Source: CAVXFL01 sp963761015
Lineage (GTDB): Bacteria > Pseudomonadota > Alphaproteobacteria > Acetobacterales > Acetobacteraceae
Length of the DNA: 64,000 bases
NCBI GenBank assembly: GCA_963761015.1
Contig: CAVXFL010000011.1
Span: forward strand, 124,001-188,000
Direction: 5' to 3'
Below are positions 54,787 to 63,697 of the stretch, in pieces. The stretch's first letter is position 1. Each line of letters begins with the position of its first letter. The notes below the pieces were generated by a model. It searched no databases and was not told the origin of the DNA. It saw only the letters and a list, made by a program, of their open reading frames with translations. The position numbers and the translations under genes were made by a program.

Positions 54787-55691
54787 TCATGGCGTGACCT
54801 TCACGGCTTTCGGGTCGGTGATCAGCGTCCTGAAATCGTTGCTAGGCGTTCCGGACTTGCCGACTTGCAGCCGCTCCGTCGATCTGTTGATCGGGCTGCC
54901 GGCAGGGGGAATTCGAGACATTGTAGACAATCTCGTCTGAAAACCCGATCACGGTCACACCGAAGAAGCCGGCGATCTGCTTGAGAAAGGCCGAGTCCTG
55001 GCCGGAATGACAGAGATAGAGCACGATCATCGCGCCGTCTGCAAACTTCTTGCGCACGTCCTCGACAGTGAAGCTGGTTTTGCCGCGGATCGGCTTGGGC
55101 GAGGTGAACGTCACCCCCGGCTGATCTTAGATTGGCCATGCTGGTGGGATCCATGGCGGTCATATTGTCGTTCTGGCCGTTGACGTTCAGAAAAACGTCG
55201 GCTCTGCCGATGGAGCGCTTCTCGATATGGCCGCCGAATGCCACCATGGATTTGTTGCTATGTGACATCAGATTGAGCCGGCTGATCCCGCCGTCTCGCT
55301 GCTCCAGGATGGCGCCCAAGAAGTTGCCGAAGGTCGGGGTCAGGAGCACCGTCCCGCCCATGATCGCTTGGAAATCCTTGGTCTGCGGCATCCACCGCCC
55401 CTGCCGCAGCTCATCCGCTTCCTCGGCCGCCGAGATCGGCGGATCCCATTCGAAATCGCCCTCGGTATTGATCTCCTTGGCGTGGATGGGGGTGGTCGGC
55501 TTCTTCGGCCCCATCGGCACCGCGCGGTTCGGATCGTCCAACACATCACCGAGGCCGAGCGGGTTCGGCCGGTCGAAATTCCCGGGACCGCCGCTGCCCG
55601 CCGGCGCATCGGCGGGTGCGCGCAAGCCAGTCCAGCCGGGCTGGTCGTCGGATTGCCAAGCCCGCGTCGAAATCGGATTTCGATCCGGCAT
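54787..55691 (-). CDS. Candidate T6SS cargo with His/Cys caspase-like pattern, two frame breaks
   Basis: About 300 residues once two extra bases are removed, one in C5 at 55114-55118 and one in G5 at 54905-54909. The corrected span divides exactly by three and ends 37 bases before vgrG. No signal peptide or membrane segment is seen. The N-terminal 90 residues are Pro/Gly-rich and low-complexity. The rest has SRLNLMSHSNKSMVAFGGH and later GAMIVLYLCHSGQDSAFLKQ-FFGVTVIGFSDEIVY. A strand ending in a His, then a later strand ending in Cys-x-Ser-Gly, fits the layout of clan CD (caspase-like) peptidases. That match is by eye only. Position before vgrG suggests secreted cargo; no immunity gene is evident. 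Confidence 0.6.
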
Positions 55692-55692
55692 T

Positions 55693-55977
55693 TTATCTAC
55701 GCGGTACTGCAATTTTTTCGGTCAATGTACCCTCCCGGACGCTTCCGTGCCCGATCGCCATACGTGCGAGCCCCGCCTCCAGACGCGCCCCCCGGAAACC
55801 CGGCGCCGTCGAGCGTCTCCCGGGGAACCGGCGCGCAGGCGCGGCTCGCCGCGCCTGCTCGGCCCGATCGGACGGCTCGGTCAGACTCTCCGAGGCCCAG
55901 AAGCGGATCGGCATGAGTGTCCCGGCCCCGGCGGCCGCCGTCAGCGTAAGGAACGGTTTGGTGGTCGTTGTCGACAT
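55693..55977 (-). pseudogene. Possible VgrG N-terminal remnant
   Basis: The frame starts MSTTTTKPFLTLTAAAGAG and continues LMPIRFWASESLTEP. This resembles the first 35 residues of VgrG-type proteins, where a strand-rich start is followed by a 'reSLsepF' motif. After that the product becomes Arg/Ala-rich with no similarity. It lies just upstream of the cargo gene on the same strand. It may be debris of an earlier vgrG lost by recombination, or chance. Confidence 0.3.
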
Positions 55978-56023
55978 TGCGCTCGTGCCGCAAGGGGTGA
56001 GAACTCTTTCCGGGGCTTTCGCG

Positions 56024-56061
56024 GCCCCGTCAATCTCAAAGCGCCCCGTCAATCTGAAAGC
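56024..56061. repeat. 19-base tandem duplication
   Basis: GCCCCGTCAATCTCAAAGC (56024-56042) is followed immediately by GCCCCGTCAATCTGAAAGC (56043-56061), one mismatch. It ends 3 bases before the ATG at 56065. It may be an operator repeat or a recent slippage product. Confidence 0.6.
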
Positions 56062-56064
56062 GCC

Positions 56065-56466
56065 ATGGCGACTTCGGCGCCTCCGGCACTACACTGGGTC
56101 GACTCAGCAGCGGAGTCCGACATGAGCGGCGGCGGCAACATGCGTTTCACCACTTCGCGGGCCGGTCAGCGGGGCGAGCAGGCAGCCAGCGGCAAGGTCG
56201 AGTTCGCGACCGCGGGCGGGCACAAGCTGACGCTGGACGGCGCGGCCGGTGGCTCCGTCACGCTGCAGCATTCCAACGGCTACAAGATCACGATCGACGG
56301 CAGCGGCAAGGTCGAGATTTGGGCCGCGCAGCTCTCGACCACCGCCCCCATGGTCAGCGTCGATGCCGGTATCGCTCAGTTCATCGGCCTGGTAAAATGC
56401 GACACGCTGGTCGCCAACGCGGTTCTCAACACGACGTACAGTCCCGGCGCCGGCAACGTTTGGTGA
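56065..56466 (+). CDS. Stand-alone phage gpV/gp45-like spike-tip protein
   Basis: A 133-residue protein (or 114 residues from the ATG at 56122). It is almost entirely beta strand: KVEFATAGGHKLTLDGAAGG, SVTLQHSNGYKITIDGSGKV and a C-terminal LVKCDTLVANAVLNTTYSPGAGNVW. That ending is the signature of phage baseplate spike proteins of the gpV/Mu gp45 type. It lacks the OB-fold head of a full spike. Divergent from the vgrG/cargo operon, it may serve as a needle-tip extension. It is the first of four plus-strand genes; the next begins 13 bases later. Confidence 0.6.
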   Translation: MATSAPPALHWVDSAAESDMSGGGNMRFTTSRAGQRGEQAASGKVEFATAGGHKLTLDGAAGGSVTLQHSNGYKITIDGSGKVEIWAAQLSTTAPMVSVDAGIAQFIGLVKCDTLVANAVLNTTYSPGAGNVW

Positions 56467-56479
56467 TAGAGTGGCGGCC

Positions 56480-57622
56480 ATGCCGGAACGGAGAACAGGC
56501 ATCCGGATAGATGTGCTCGCGCTGCTCGGCGTTCTATGCGGCGCACTCTTCTGCTGCTCGGCAGCGCTCGCCGCGGATGCGCCGGCTCCCGGCTCGCATC
56601 TTGCACTGGTAATCGGGGAGAGTGCGTACAGGCCGTTGCCACCGCTGCCCGTCTGCGCCGGCTCGGCGCGCTCGGTCGGGGCCGCGCTGCGGCACGACGG
56701 CTTCGCGGTCACGCAACTGATCAACGCGAGCAACGGTGAAATCGCGGCCGCTCTCACTAAGTTCGGCAAGCGGCTTGCCCATGCGCCGGGATCGACCGCC
56801 GTACTGTACTTCTGCGGCTATGCCGCTGGCCTGAACGCCCGCGGCTTTCTCCTGCCGGTCGAGGCCAATATCGAGCGGCGCTTCGACGTCATCACGCAGG
56901 GCATCGTCGCGACGTCGGCGCTGACCACCGTGGCCGGTCCGGCGACCGCCGCCGGGCTGCTCGTCCTCGACGTGTTCCCGCGCCCCGGCGACCATGCGCT
57001 GGCGCCGCTGGCCCGCCTCACCGAGGCCGCAGCAAGGCCGGGTGATGGTTATCTCGCGGTGGCCGAGACCCACCCCAATGATGCGCAAACCCCGCTGACA
57101 ACCGCGCTGGTGGCCGCCTTGAGCGCCCCCACCGTGGAAACAGGCAAACTCGTCGACGAGGCGCGGCGGCGGGTCGCCACCATTGCCGGCAGCAAGGTGA
57201 TCGCCGCCCAGGCGCCTACGAGCACAACCTACCTGGCCGGGGGACCTCCGCCCGCGCCCGCTCCCGCGAAGCCGCCGCCCGCTCCGCCGCCGAAGCAACC
57301 GACGGCGGAGACCGCGGTGCCCGCCGAACCCGCCGGACCTGCCGCTCCGGCGCCGTCCCCGGCTCGCCCGGCGGCGGAAGCATCGGCACCGCCCGCGGCG
57401 GCCACCGGGCCGCTGATGCCGGACGAAGCCCATATGAGCGATGCCGACCGGCGGCGCGTGCAGGCGGCGCTGGCCCTGCTCGGCTATTACAGCGGCCGCA
57501 TCGACGGCGTATTCGGCCCGGAGACGCGCGCGGCGATCCGCCGCTTTCAGCACGAAATCGGTGTCGACATGACGGGCGAACTCACCGCCGCGGAGGCGCA
57601 ACGGCTGGTCGCGCAGCGCTAG
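56480..57622 (+). CDS. Exported caspase-like pseudoenzyme with peptidoglycan-binding domain
   Basis: A 380-residue protein with a signal peptide (DVLALLGVLCGALFCCSAALA, residues about 11-31). The domain LALVIGESAYRPLPPLP matches the bacterial caspase (C14) start, but the usual AGHG motif reads CGYA and the usual DAC motif reads DVF, so both catalytic His and Cys are replaced. A Pro/Ala linker (about 255-310) leads to a C-terminal peptidoglycan-binding domain (VQAALALLGYYSGRIDGVFG, IRRFQHEIGV). It probably acts as a cell-wall-anchored scaffold in the periplasm. It lies within the T6SS-linked operon. Confidence 0.8.
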   Translation: MPERRTGIRIDVLALLGVLCGALFCCSAALAADAPAPGSHLALVIGESAYRPLPPLPVCAGSARSVGAALRHDGFAVTQLINASNGEIAAALTKFGKRLAHAPGSTAVLYFCGYAAGLNARGFLLPVEANIERRFDVITQGIVATSALTTVAGPATAAGLLVLDVFPRPGDHALAPLARLTEAAARPGDGYLAVAETHPNDAQTPLTTALVAALSAPTVETGKLVDEARRRVATIAGSKVIAAQAPTSTTYLAGGPPPAPAPAKPPPAPPPKQPTAETAVPAEPAGPAAPAPSPARPAAEASAPPAAATGPLMPDEAHMSDADRRRVQAALALLGYYSGRIDGVFGPETRAAIRRFQHEIGVDMTGELTAAEAQRLVAQR

Positions 57623-57676
57623 ACTCCGCCCGCCGGCGGGCGCAAACCGGCCCCAGGCGTCGCGGGGCGGGGCACG

Positions 57677-58549
57677 ATGGGACTCAAGGCCAAGTTCAAT
57701 TTGGTGATGCTGGCGGCTTTCCTGGTCGGGCTCGCGCTTGCCGCCGTGCTCGCCTACCGCATCGTGCAGGACAACGCGCGCCGCGAGGTGCTGCAGGACG
57801 CGGCGCTCATGATGGCGGAGGCCTCGGCGATCCGGACCTACACCTCGCGCGAGATCGGGCCGCTGCTCGCCGAGCAGAGCAAGGTGCATTTTCTGCCGGA
57901 TACCATCCCGGCCTTCGCCGCGCAGACCAACTTCCGCCAGATCCAGCGGGATTTCCCCGACTACAGCTATCGCGAGCCGACGCTGAACCCGACCAATCCG
58001 GCCGACAAGGCGCAGCCCTGGGAAGCCGACATCATCCACAAATTCCGCAACAGCTCCAATCTCGCCAGCCTGGTGACCGAACGGACCACCGCGACCGGCC
58101 CGATCCTGTCGCTGTCGCGCCCGCTCCGCGTCACCGAGAAGGAATGTCTCACCTGCCACTCCACGCCGTCAGTGGCCCCGGCTTCGATGATCGAGCTGTA
58201 CGGCTCGGACCACGGCTTCGGCTGGAAGCTCGGCGATGTGATCGCCGCGCAGGTGGTCTCGGTACCCGAGCGCGTGCCGCTGGAACGGGCGAACCGCACC
58301 TTCCTTCTGTTCCTCGGCGGCCTGCTCGCCGTGTTCCTGGTCATGGTGCTGCTGCTGAACCTGCTGTTGCATTATGTGATCGTTAAGCCGGTGCGCCGCA
58401 TTTCATCCATCGCCGGCGAGGTCAGCCTGGGCAACATGGAGGCGCGCGAGTTCAAGGTGCGCGGCCACGACGAGATCGCCTCGCTCGCGGAATCGTTCAA
58501 CCGCATGCGCCGCAGCCTCGCCAACGCGCTGCGGCTGCTCGGGGAATGA
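57677..58549 (+). CDS. Membrane c-haem sensor protein (DUF3365-HAMP)
   Basis: A 290-residue protein with transmembrane helices at about 8-28 and 208-232. The periplasmic part resembles DUF3365/Tll0287-like domains and has a CLTCH haem-attachment motif at 157-161. A HAMP-type linker ends it (VRRISSIAGEVSLGNMEAREF, DEIASLAESFNRM). There is no output domain after HAMP. It lies 21 bases before the kinase gene. Such sensors bind c-type haem and respond to redox or small gases, so it may provide the signal-sensing half of the kinase pathway. Confidence 0.82.
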   Translation: MGLKAKFNLVMLAAFLVGLALAAVLAYRIVQDNARREVLQDAALMMAEASAIRTYTSREIGPLLAEQSKVHFLPDTIPAFAAQTNFRQIQRDFPDYSYREPTLNPTNPADKAQPWEADIIHKFRNSSNLASLVTERTTATGPILSLSRPLRVTEKECLTCHSTPSVAPASMIELYGSDHGFGWKLGDVIAAQVVSVPERVPLERANRTFLLFLGGLLAVFLVMVLLLNLLLHYVIVKPVRRISSIAGEVSLGNMEAREFKVRGHDEIASLAESFNRMRRSLANALRLLGE

Positions 58550-58570
58550 GCGGGGCCTGACGCACCGCCG

Positions 58571-59921
58571 ATGAACGAGCTGCCCGCGCAAATCGGCCGT
58601 TACGAGGTGCAGTCGGTCATCGGCCGCGGCGCGATGGGCGTCATCTACCGGGCGCACGATCCGGCCATCGACCGGCTCGTCGCGCTGAAGCTGGTGCGCG
58701 CCGATCTGCTGAGCGGCGACGAGCGCGAGGACTATCTGAAACGGTTCCGCCAGGAGGCGCAGGCGGCCGGACGCTGCATGCACCCGAACATCGTCGCCAT
58801 CTACGATTTCGCCCTGCACGAGGGCAATCCGTTCCTGGCGATGGAATACGTGCAGGGCATCAGCCTCGCCGAGGCGCTGGCGCGCGGCACGCGGTTTCGG
58901 ATCGCCGAGGCTGTCTACATCGTGCGCCAGATGCTGGACGCGCTGGCCTGCGCGCACGCGCTCGGCGTCGTGCATCGCGACGTGAAACCGGCGAACGTGC
59001 TGCTGCTGGCGAGCGGTCACGTGAAGGTCACGGATTTCGGCATTTCCCGCATCGAGACGTCGCACCTGACCCAAACCGGCTCCGTCGTCGGCACGCCCAG
59101 CTACATGTCGCCGGAACAGTGCCGCGCCGGGCAGGTCGACGCGCGCAGCGACGTATTCTCGGCCGGCGCCGTGCTCTACGAACTGCTGAGCGGCGAACGC
59201 CCGTTTTCCGGCCGCACGTTCAGCCAGGTCATGCACCAGGTCATGAACGAGGACCCGGCCGACATCCGCGAAAAGGTGCCCGGCCTGCCAAGCCCGGTGT
59301 ACGCGGCCCTGCGCCGGGCGCTCGAAAAACGCCCGGAGGACCGCTTCCCCTCGGCACAAGCGATGGCCGACGTGCTGCGAAGTAACGGCGCGGCAGTCAC
59401 CGCGGACGATCGCACCGTCGTCGCCCAGGCCGGCGACCCGGCGCATTTCGCCGAGTTCGGCAAGAACCGGGCAGGAGCAGGACGGCGCCCGGCACGATCC
59501 GGGCCTTCTCGACAGCATCGAGCGGCGGCTTGCCCTACATGTTGGACCGATCGCCAAACGCCTCGTCCAGACGGCCAGCCGCAAGACGCCGACCGCCGAA
59601 GCACTCTGCGAGGTCCTGTCGCGCAGCATCGAGGAGCCGGCCGCACGCGCGGCCTTTCTCGACGACGCTATGGGGCTCGCGCGCTCGCAAACCGGCTCGG
59701 GCATGACACGCACCACGGTCGCCTTCGCTAGCAACCCGGCGATCCCGCCCGATCGGGCCGAACAGGTGCAACACGACCTGGCGCGCTTCCTCGGGCCGAT
59801 CGCCAGGGTCCTGGTGAAGCGCGCGATCGGCTCGGCCGGTTCGGTCCAGGAACTGCGCGAGAAGTTGGCGGCCCATATCGAGAGCCCGGGCGACCGGGCC
59901 ACATTCCTGAAGGGTCGCTGA
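58571..59921 (+). CDS. ppkA: Ser/Thr protein kinase, PpkA-like T6SS activator, frame broken near 59465
   Basis: A Hanks-type kinase with the full motif set: IGRGAMGVIYRAHD (17-30), Lys40 in VALKLV, HRDVKPANVLL with Asp137, DFG at 155-157, and GTPSYMSPEQ. One extra base in the AAGAACC at about 59462-59466 shifts the end. The restored C-terminus (LLDSIERRLALHVGPIAKRL, then LGPIARVLVKRAIGS) is about 449 residues long in total and ends at 59921. Two copies of the 'L-GPIA-RLV' motif suggest a duplicated helical domain. No transmembrane helix is seen, unlike PpkA of Pseudomonas. It is the partner of PppA and TagH. Confidence 0.88.
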
Positions 59922-60031
59922 GTCGCGCCGGCCACAGCCTCTTTCCAATCCGCCGGCCGGGCGGCAAAACTCGTTGTGCTTTGCGACGCGGCGAGGCGAA
60001 TCGGCGGCGGACCGAGGCAAAGAACCCGATC

Positions 60032-60857
60032 ATGAAGCACTGGCGGATCGAGGACGTGGCCTGGGACCGGTTCGATCGGGCGAAGGTCGATCCGGCCATC
60101 ATCCCGCTGGTCAAGGCGGCGGCGATGGTCGAACGCAACGGCTCCGACTATGCGATCTACCTGAACAACGTCTTCGCCGACGACCCGGACTTCCGCCAGG
60201 CCGCCGATCACTGGGCCAGCGAGGAAGTGCAGCACGGCGACGCGCTCGGCCGCTGGGCGATGCTGGCCGATCCGGACTGGGACTACCGGGCGGCGTTCGC
60301 CCGCTACAAGGCCGGCTTCAAGCTGCCGCTCGACGCCACGCGCTCGGTACGCGGCTCGCGCTCCGGCGAACTGATTGCGCGCTGCATGGTGGAGACCGGC
60401 ACCTCCAGCTACTACACCGCGCTCGCCGATGCCGCCGAGGAGCCGGTGCTCGCGCAGATCTGCCGCCTGATCGCTGCCGACGAATACCGCCATTTCAAGC
60501 TGTTCTACGACCATATGCGCCGCTATTTGGCGCGCGAGCGCATCGGCCTGCCGCGGCGGATCGCCATCGCGCTCGGGCGCATCACCGAAAGCGAGGACGA
60601 CGAGTTGGCCTTCGCCTGGCATTGCGGCAACGATCCCGCCGGCGCGCCCTACGAGCACCGCCGGGCCTCCGCCGCCTACATGGCGCGGGCGATCCCGTAC
60701 TACCGGCCGCGGCACGTCGAGCGTGGCGCCCGCATGATCCTGAAGGCGGTCGGCCTGCCACCGCGCGGGCGCCTCTCGGATTCTGGTGACCCGACTGTTC
60801 TGGCGGATTTTGCAGCACCGTCGCCGGCGCTGCGCCCGGCTCGCCGTACCACTGTAA
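60032..60857 (+). CDS. Ferritin-like diiron protein, frame probably broken near 60776
   Basis: A helical protein of about 274 residues (corrected). The diiron carboxylate pattern is ASEEVQHGDALGRW (Glu-x-x-x-His), an early Glu in the EVQHGD helix and later METGTSSYYTALADAAEEPV and AADEYRHFKLFYDHM. These fit a rubrerythrin/acyl-ACP desaturase-like fold. The frame shown runs to 60970 with a low-complexity end. Removing one T from CTCTCGG near 60776 gives RILVTRLFWRILQHRRRR and a TAA at 60855. The ATG at 60032 follows an AGGCAAAG site. It lies 111 bases after the kinase gene; function unknown. Confidence 0.68.
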
Positions 60858-61150
60858 TCCCCGGCATAAGAACTGGCGGCCGCGCCGCCTTTCGTGCTCA
60901 ATGGCCATCACGCCTCACGCGCCCCGCCCCCGCGGAGCGGCTCGCGATCCACGAGAAGTCAGCGGAATGAGCCGAACGCAGCAGGAACGAGACCAGAACC
61001 ACAACCGAGACGCGAAGGCTCCGCCTCGTTTTCTCAATTCCTGCTGAACGCGCCAGACAATGATGGCCGACTGGCCGGCGTTCGGCGCAATGTCGGGAGA
61101 GGGAAGTGGAACGGTGCGATGCGCCAAACGGCTGCGACTGACATCCAACA

Positions 61151-61990
61151 GTGCCGTCGGCGGAGCAGCCTGCGGCTCGTCCGACTCCCGCGGGTCCGAA
61201 CGCGTTGACCTTTTATCATAGCGATCCGCTCTACCCGGCGTCGGGATTTCTGGTCGGGTTTCTCGTCGGCATGACCGGCATGGGCGGCGGCTCGCTGATG
61301 ACGCCCCTATTGATCCTGGTATTCGGGGTGCATCCGGCCGCGGCGGTCGGGACCGACCTGGTTTACGCCTCCGTGACCAAGGCCGTCGGCACGGTCCTTC
61401 ACGGCGTGAACCGCACCGTCGACTGGCGGATCACCGCCCGGCTCGCGATGGGAAGCGTGCCGGCCACCGCATTGACTCTGCTATTTCTTTCCAACCTGAA
61501 CATTCACGGCGGCACGGCCTCGGAGGTGATTTCGTTCATCCTCGGGATCGCGCTGATCGCGACCGCGCTGTCGCTCATGTTCCGTGGCCGCATCGTCGAC
61601 TTCGTCGCCCGGCGATTGGGCGAGCCGGATCCTCGCCGGGCCGCCATGCTCACGGTGGCAACCGGGGCGGTGCTCGGCGTCACAGTCTCGATTTCCTCGG
61701 TCGGCGCCGGAGCATTGGGCATTACCGCGCTGATTCTGCTCTATCCGCGCGAACGGATGGCCTGCATCGTGGGGTCCGACATCGCACACGCGGTCCCGCT
61801 CACCCTGCTCGCCGGCCTGGGACACTGGTTCCTCGGCTCGGTCGCCTGGGCGCTTCTCGGGTCGCTCCTGTTCGGGTCCATCCCCGGCATCATCCTCGGC
61901 AGCTACGTGTCTACGCGTGTGCCCGAGGCCGTGCTGCGCGCCGTTCTCGCGACGACGCTGCTGCTGGTGGGCAGCAAGCTCGTGGTCTGA
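61151..61990 (+). CDS. TSUP-family permease (TauE/SafE type)
   Basis: A 279-residue membrane protein with seven to eight hydrophobic helices and the TSUP repeats GFLVGFLVGMTGMGGGSLMTP and VGTDLVYASVTKAVGT. The second half reads VTVSISSVGAGALGITALI. The family exports sulfite or organosulfur compounds. The GTG at 61151 or the TTG at 61205 could be the start; the first membrane helix begins only at about residue 30. No sulfur genes are adjacent, so its substrate is unknown. The 60858-61150 stretch before it holds no recognisable gene. Confidence 0.85.
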   Translation: MPSAEQPAARPTPAGPNALTFYHSDPLYPASGFLVGFLVGMTGMGGGSLMTPLLILVFGVHPAAAVGTDLVYASVTKAVGTVLHGVNRTVDWRITARLAMGSVPATALTLLFLSNLNIHGGTASEVISFILGIALIATALSLMFRGRIVDFVARRLGEPDPRRAAMLTVATGAVLGVTVSISSVGAGALGITALILLYPRERMACIVGSDIAHAVPLTLLAGLGHWFLGSVAWALLGSLLFGSIPGIILGSYVSTRVPEAVLRAVLATTLLLVGSKLVV

Positions 61991-62100
61991 GGGCGCCGCT
62001 CGGCGGTATCAGTCGCCGCTCGGCGGCAACCGGGGCTTCGCTGCGCCGTTCTGCTCCTCACTGCCATGCTTGGGCCGGAGGAGCTGATGGGGAGCGGCGT

Positions 62101-62619
62101 GTGAAAGTCATGCGGCGAGGCCAGCCGGTGCTGCTGATCTGCTTGCTCGGCATGGCGGGCTGCACATCGGTGCTGACCGAAACGACCTCGGACGTGGCAG
62201 GCATCGCCGGGGCGGGCGCCGCGAACGCCGTTACCAACAGTGCCGCGCTCGCCACCGGCATCGGCCTCGGCATCCAGTCCGGCGCCCGTTTCGGCCTGCA
62301 ATTTGTCGAGCGGCGCGTGCACGGGGCCGAGCAGGACCGCATCGCCGAGGCGGCCGGCCCGCTGGCCATCGGCGCGGTTGGCACGTGGAGCGTGCGCCAC
62401 CGCATCCCGATCGAGCCGGACGAGCACGGCGAGGTAGTGGTCACGCGCATCCTCGGCGGCGGCAACATGGTCTGCAAGGACATCATCTTTTCCGTCGAGC
62501 ACCGGACCCAGAAGGGGCCGCGCCGCGCCTTCTACACCGCGAGCGTGTGCCTGGACGGCACGGTCTGGCGCTGGGCGACCGCGGAGCCGGCGACCGCCCG
62601 CTGGGGCGCCTTGCAGTGA
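62101..62619 (+). CDS. Small lipoprotein, paralogue A
   Basis: A 172-residue lipoprotein. The signal VLLICLLGMAGCTSV has a lipobox with the cysteine at about residue 21. The mature part has an Ala-Gly-rich stretch (about 33-60), then a core shared with the next gene: GAEQDRIAEAAGPLAIG, RHRIPIEPDEHGEV, CKDIIFSV and WRWATAEPATARWGALQ. GTG start at 62101, or the in-frame ATG at 62110. It overlaps paralogue B as GTGA. Two conserved cysteines in the core (CKD and CLDG) may form a disulphide. Function not recognised. Confidence 0.7.
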   Translation: MKVMRRGQPVLLICLLGMAGCTSVLTETTSDVAGIAGAGAANAVTNSAALATGIGLGIQSGARFGLQFVERRVHGAEQDRIAEAAGPLAIGAVGTWSVRHRIPIEPDEHGEVVVTRILGGGNMVCKDIIFSVEHRTQKGPRRAFYTASVCLDGTVWRWATAEPATARWGALQ

Positions 62620-63122
62620 CCGCCCGCTCGGCGGCCGCCTTCCGCCCGACCGCGATCTTCGCTTTCCTGCTGCTGCTGCCGGGATGCAAGGCGGTGGGCG
62701 AAATCGCGGGCGTCGCGGCCGGGGTCGCCGGCGGCACCGCCACCGGCAATCCCGCGGCCGGGTTCGCGATCGGCGTGGTCACGAATGCCGGTGTGGACGA
62801 GTTGGTCAATTGGATCGACCGCAGCCGCCAAGGCGCCGAGCAGGCGGCGATCGCCCAAATCGCGGGCCGGCTTGCGATCGGCCAGAGCCATCCCTGGCGT
62901 ATCCGCCACACCATTCCGATCGGCAACGAGCACGGTACGCTGCGCGTCGTAGCCGTCACCGCGACGCCCCTCACGACCTGCAAGGAGGTGGTGTTCTCGG
63001 TCGACGACGATGACGACCATGCGCCGGGACGGCGGTTCACCACCGCGGTTTGTCGGCAGGGCAAAAGCTGGCGCTGGGCGCTGGCCGAGCCGGCGGTCCA
63101 GCGCTGGGGCTATCTCCAGTAG
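62616..63122 (+). CDS. Small lipoprotein, paralogue B
   Basis: A 168-residue lipoprotein whose GTG start overlaps the paralogue A stop. The signal RPTAIFAFLLLLPGCKAVG has a lipobox ending PGC. It shares with A GAEQAAIAQIAGRLAIG, RHTIPIGNEHGTLRV, CKEVVFSV and WRWALAEPAVQRWGYLQ. The two probably arose by tandem duplication, and translational coupling implies that they act together at the envelope. No family was recognised. Confidence 0.7.
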   Translation: MTARSAAAFRPTAIFAFLLLLPGCKAVGEIAGVAAGVAGGTATGNPAAGFAIGVVTNAGVDELVNWIDRSRQGAEQAAIAQIAGRLAIGQSHPWRIRHTIPIGNEHGTLRVVAVTATPLTTCKEVVFSVDDDDDHAPGRRFTTAVCRQGKSWRWALAEPAVQRWGYLQ

Positions 63123-63232
63123 GCGCGCCTCCCGCCTCACAACACGGTGCGCGGGCAAACAGCTGCGGTACCCGGCGTTTACGACGGTACGGTAACAGCC
63201 TCGCTCCGCGAGGCCGGCACAGGAGGCGTTCC

Positions 63233-63553
63233 ATGAAGAACACCGTACTAGCCGCCGCTGGTGGCGCACTGACGGCAATGCTGCTGTTGTCCCAGCCGGG
63301 AGTGGCGCGCGAGGAGAATCCGGGAATGACCAAGCAGGCGGTTCCCTCGATGAAGCCCGCGGCCAAGGAGAAGACGAAGAACGTCGCGCCGCTCACCGTC
63401 GGCGCCGTGCCCAACCCGGGCGCGAAGGCCCTCGGCACCGCGCAAGCCGCCCCGTCCAAGCTGCCCGCGCCGAAGGCGACGCCCGAAGCGGTGGATTCCC
63501 ATCAGGGCATGGCCGGGGGCGGCCACGTCGCGCAGACGCAGTCGAAACAGTAA
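63233..63553 (+). CDS. Small exported protein of unknown function
   Basis: A 106-residue protein with a signal peptide (MKNTVLAAAGGALTAMLLLS, cleavage near QPGVA). The rest is low-complexity, rich in Lys, Pro and Ala, and disordered in character. A strong AGGAGGCGTTCC precedes the ATG at 63233, so it is likely translated. No domain was recognised. Confidence 0.6.
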   Translation: MKNTVLAAAGGALTAMLLLSQPGVAREENPGMTKQAVPSMKPAAKEKTKNVAPLTVGAVPNPGAKALGTAQAAPSKLPAPKATPEAVDSHQGMAGGGHVAQTQSKQ

Positions 63554-63697
63554 GACGGCCGCAGGCCCGGGCGCGGGCCCCGGACACCTCGGCGGCGCGC
63601 GATTGCCGCGCCGCAACACTTCGGGGTCGCTGCCGTTTGGCGAACTCGGTTTGGTGGATCATCCTATGGCCTCGATCCCCCAACCGAGTTTCCGCCC

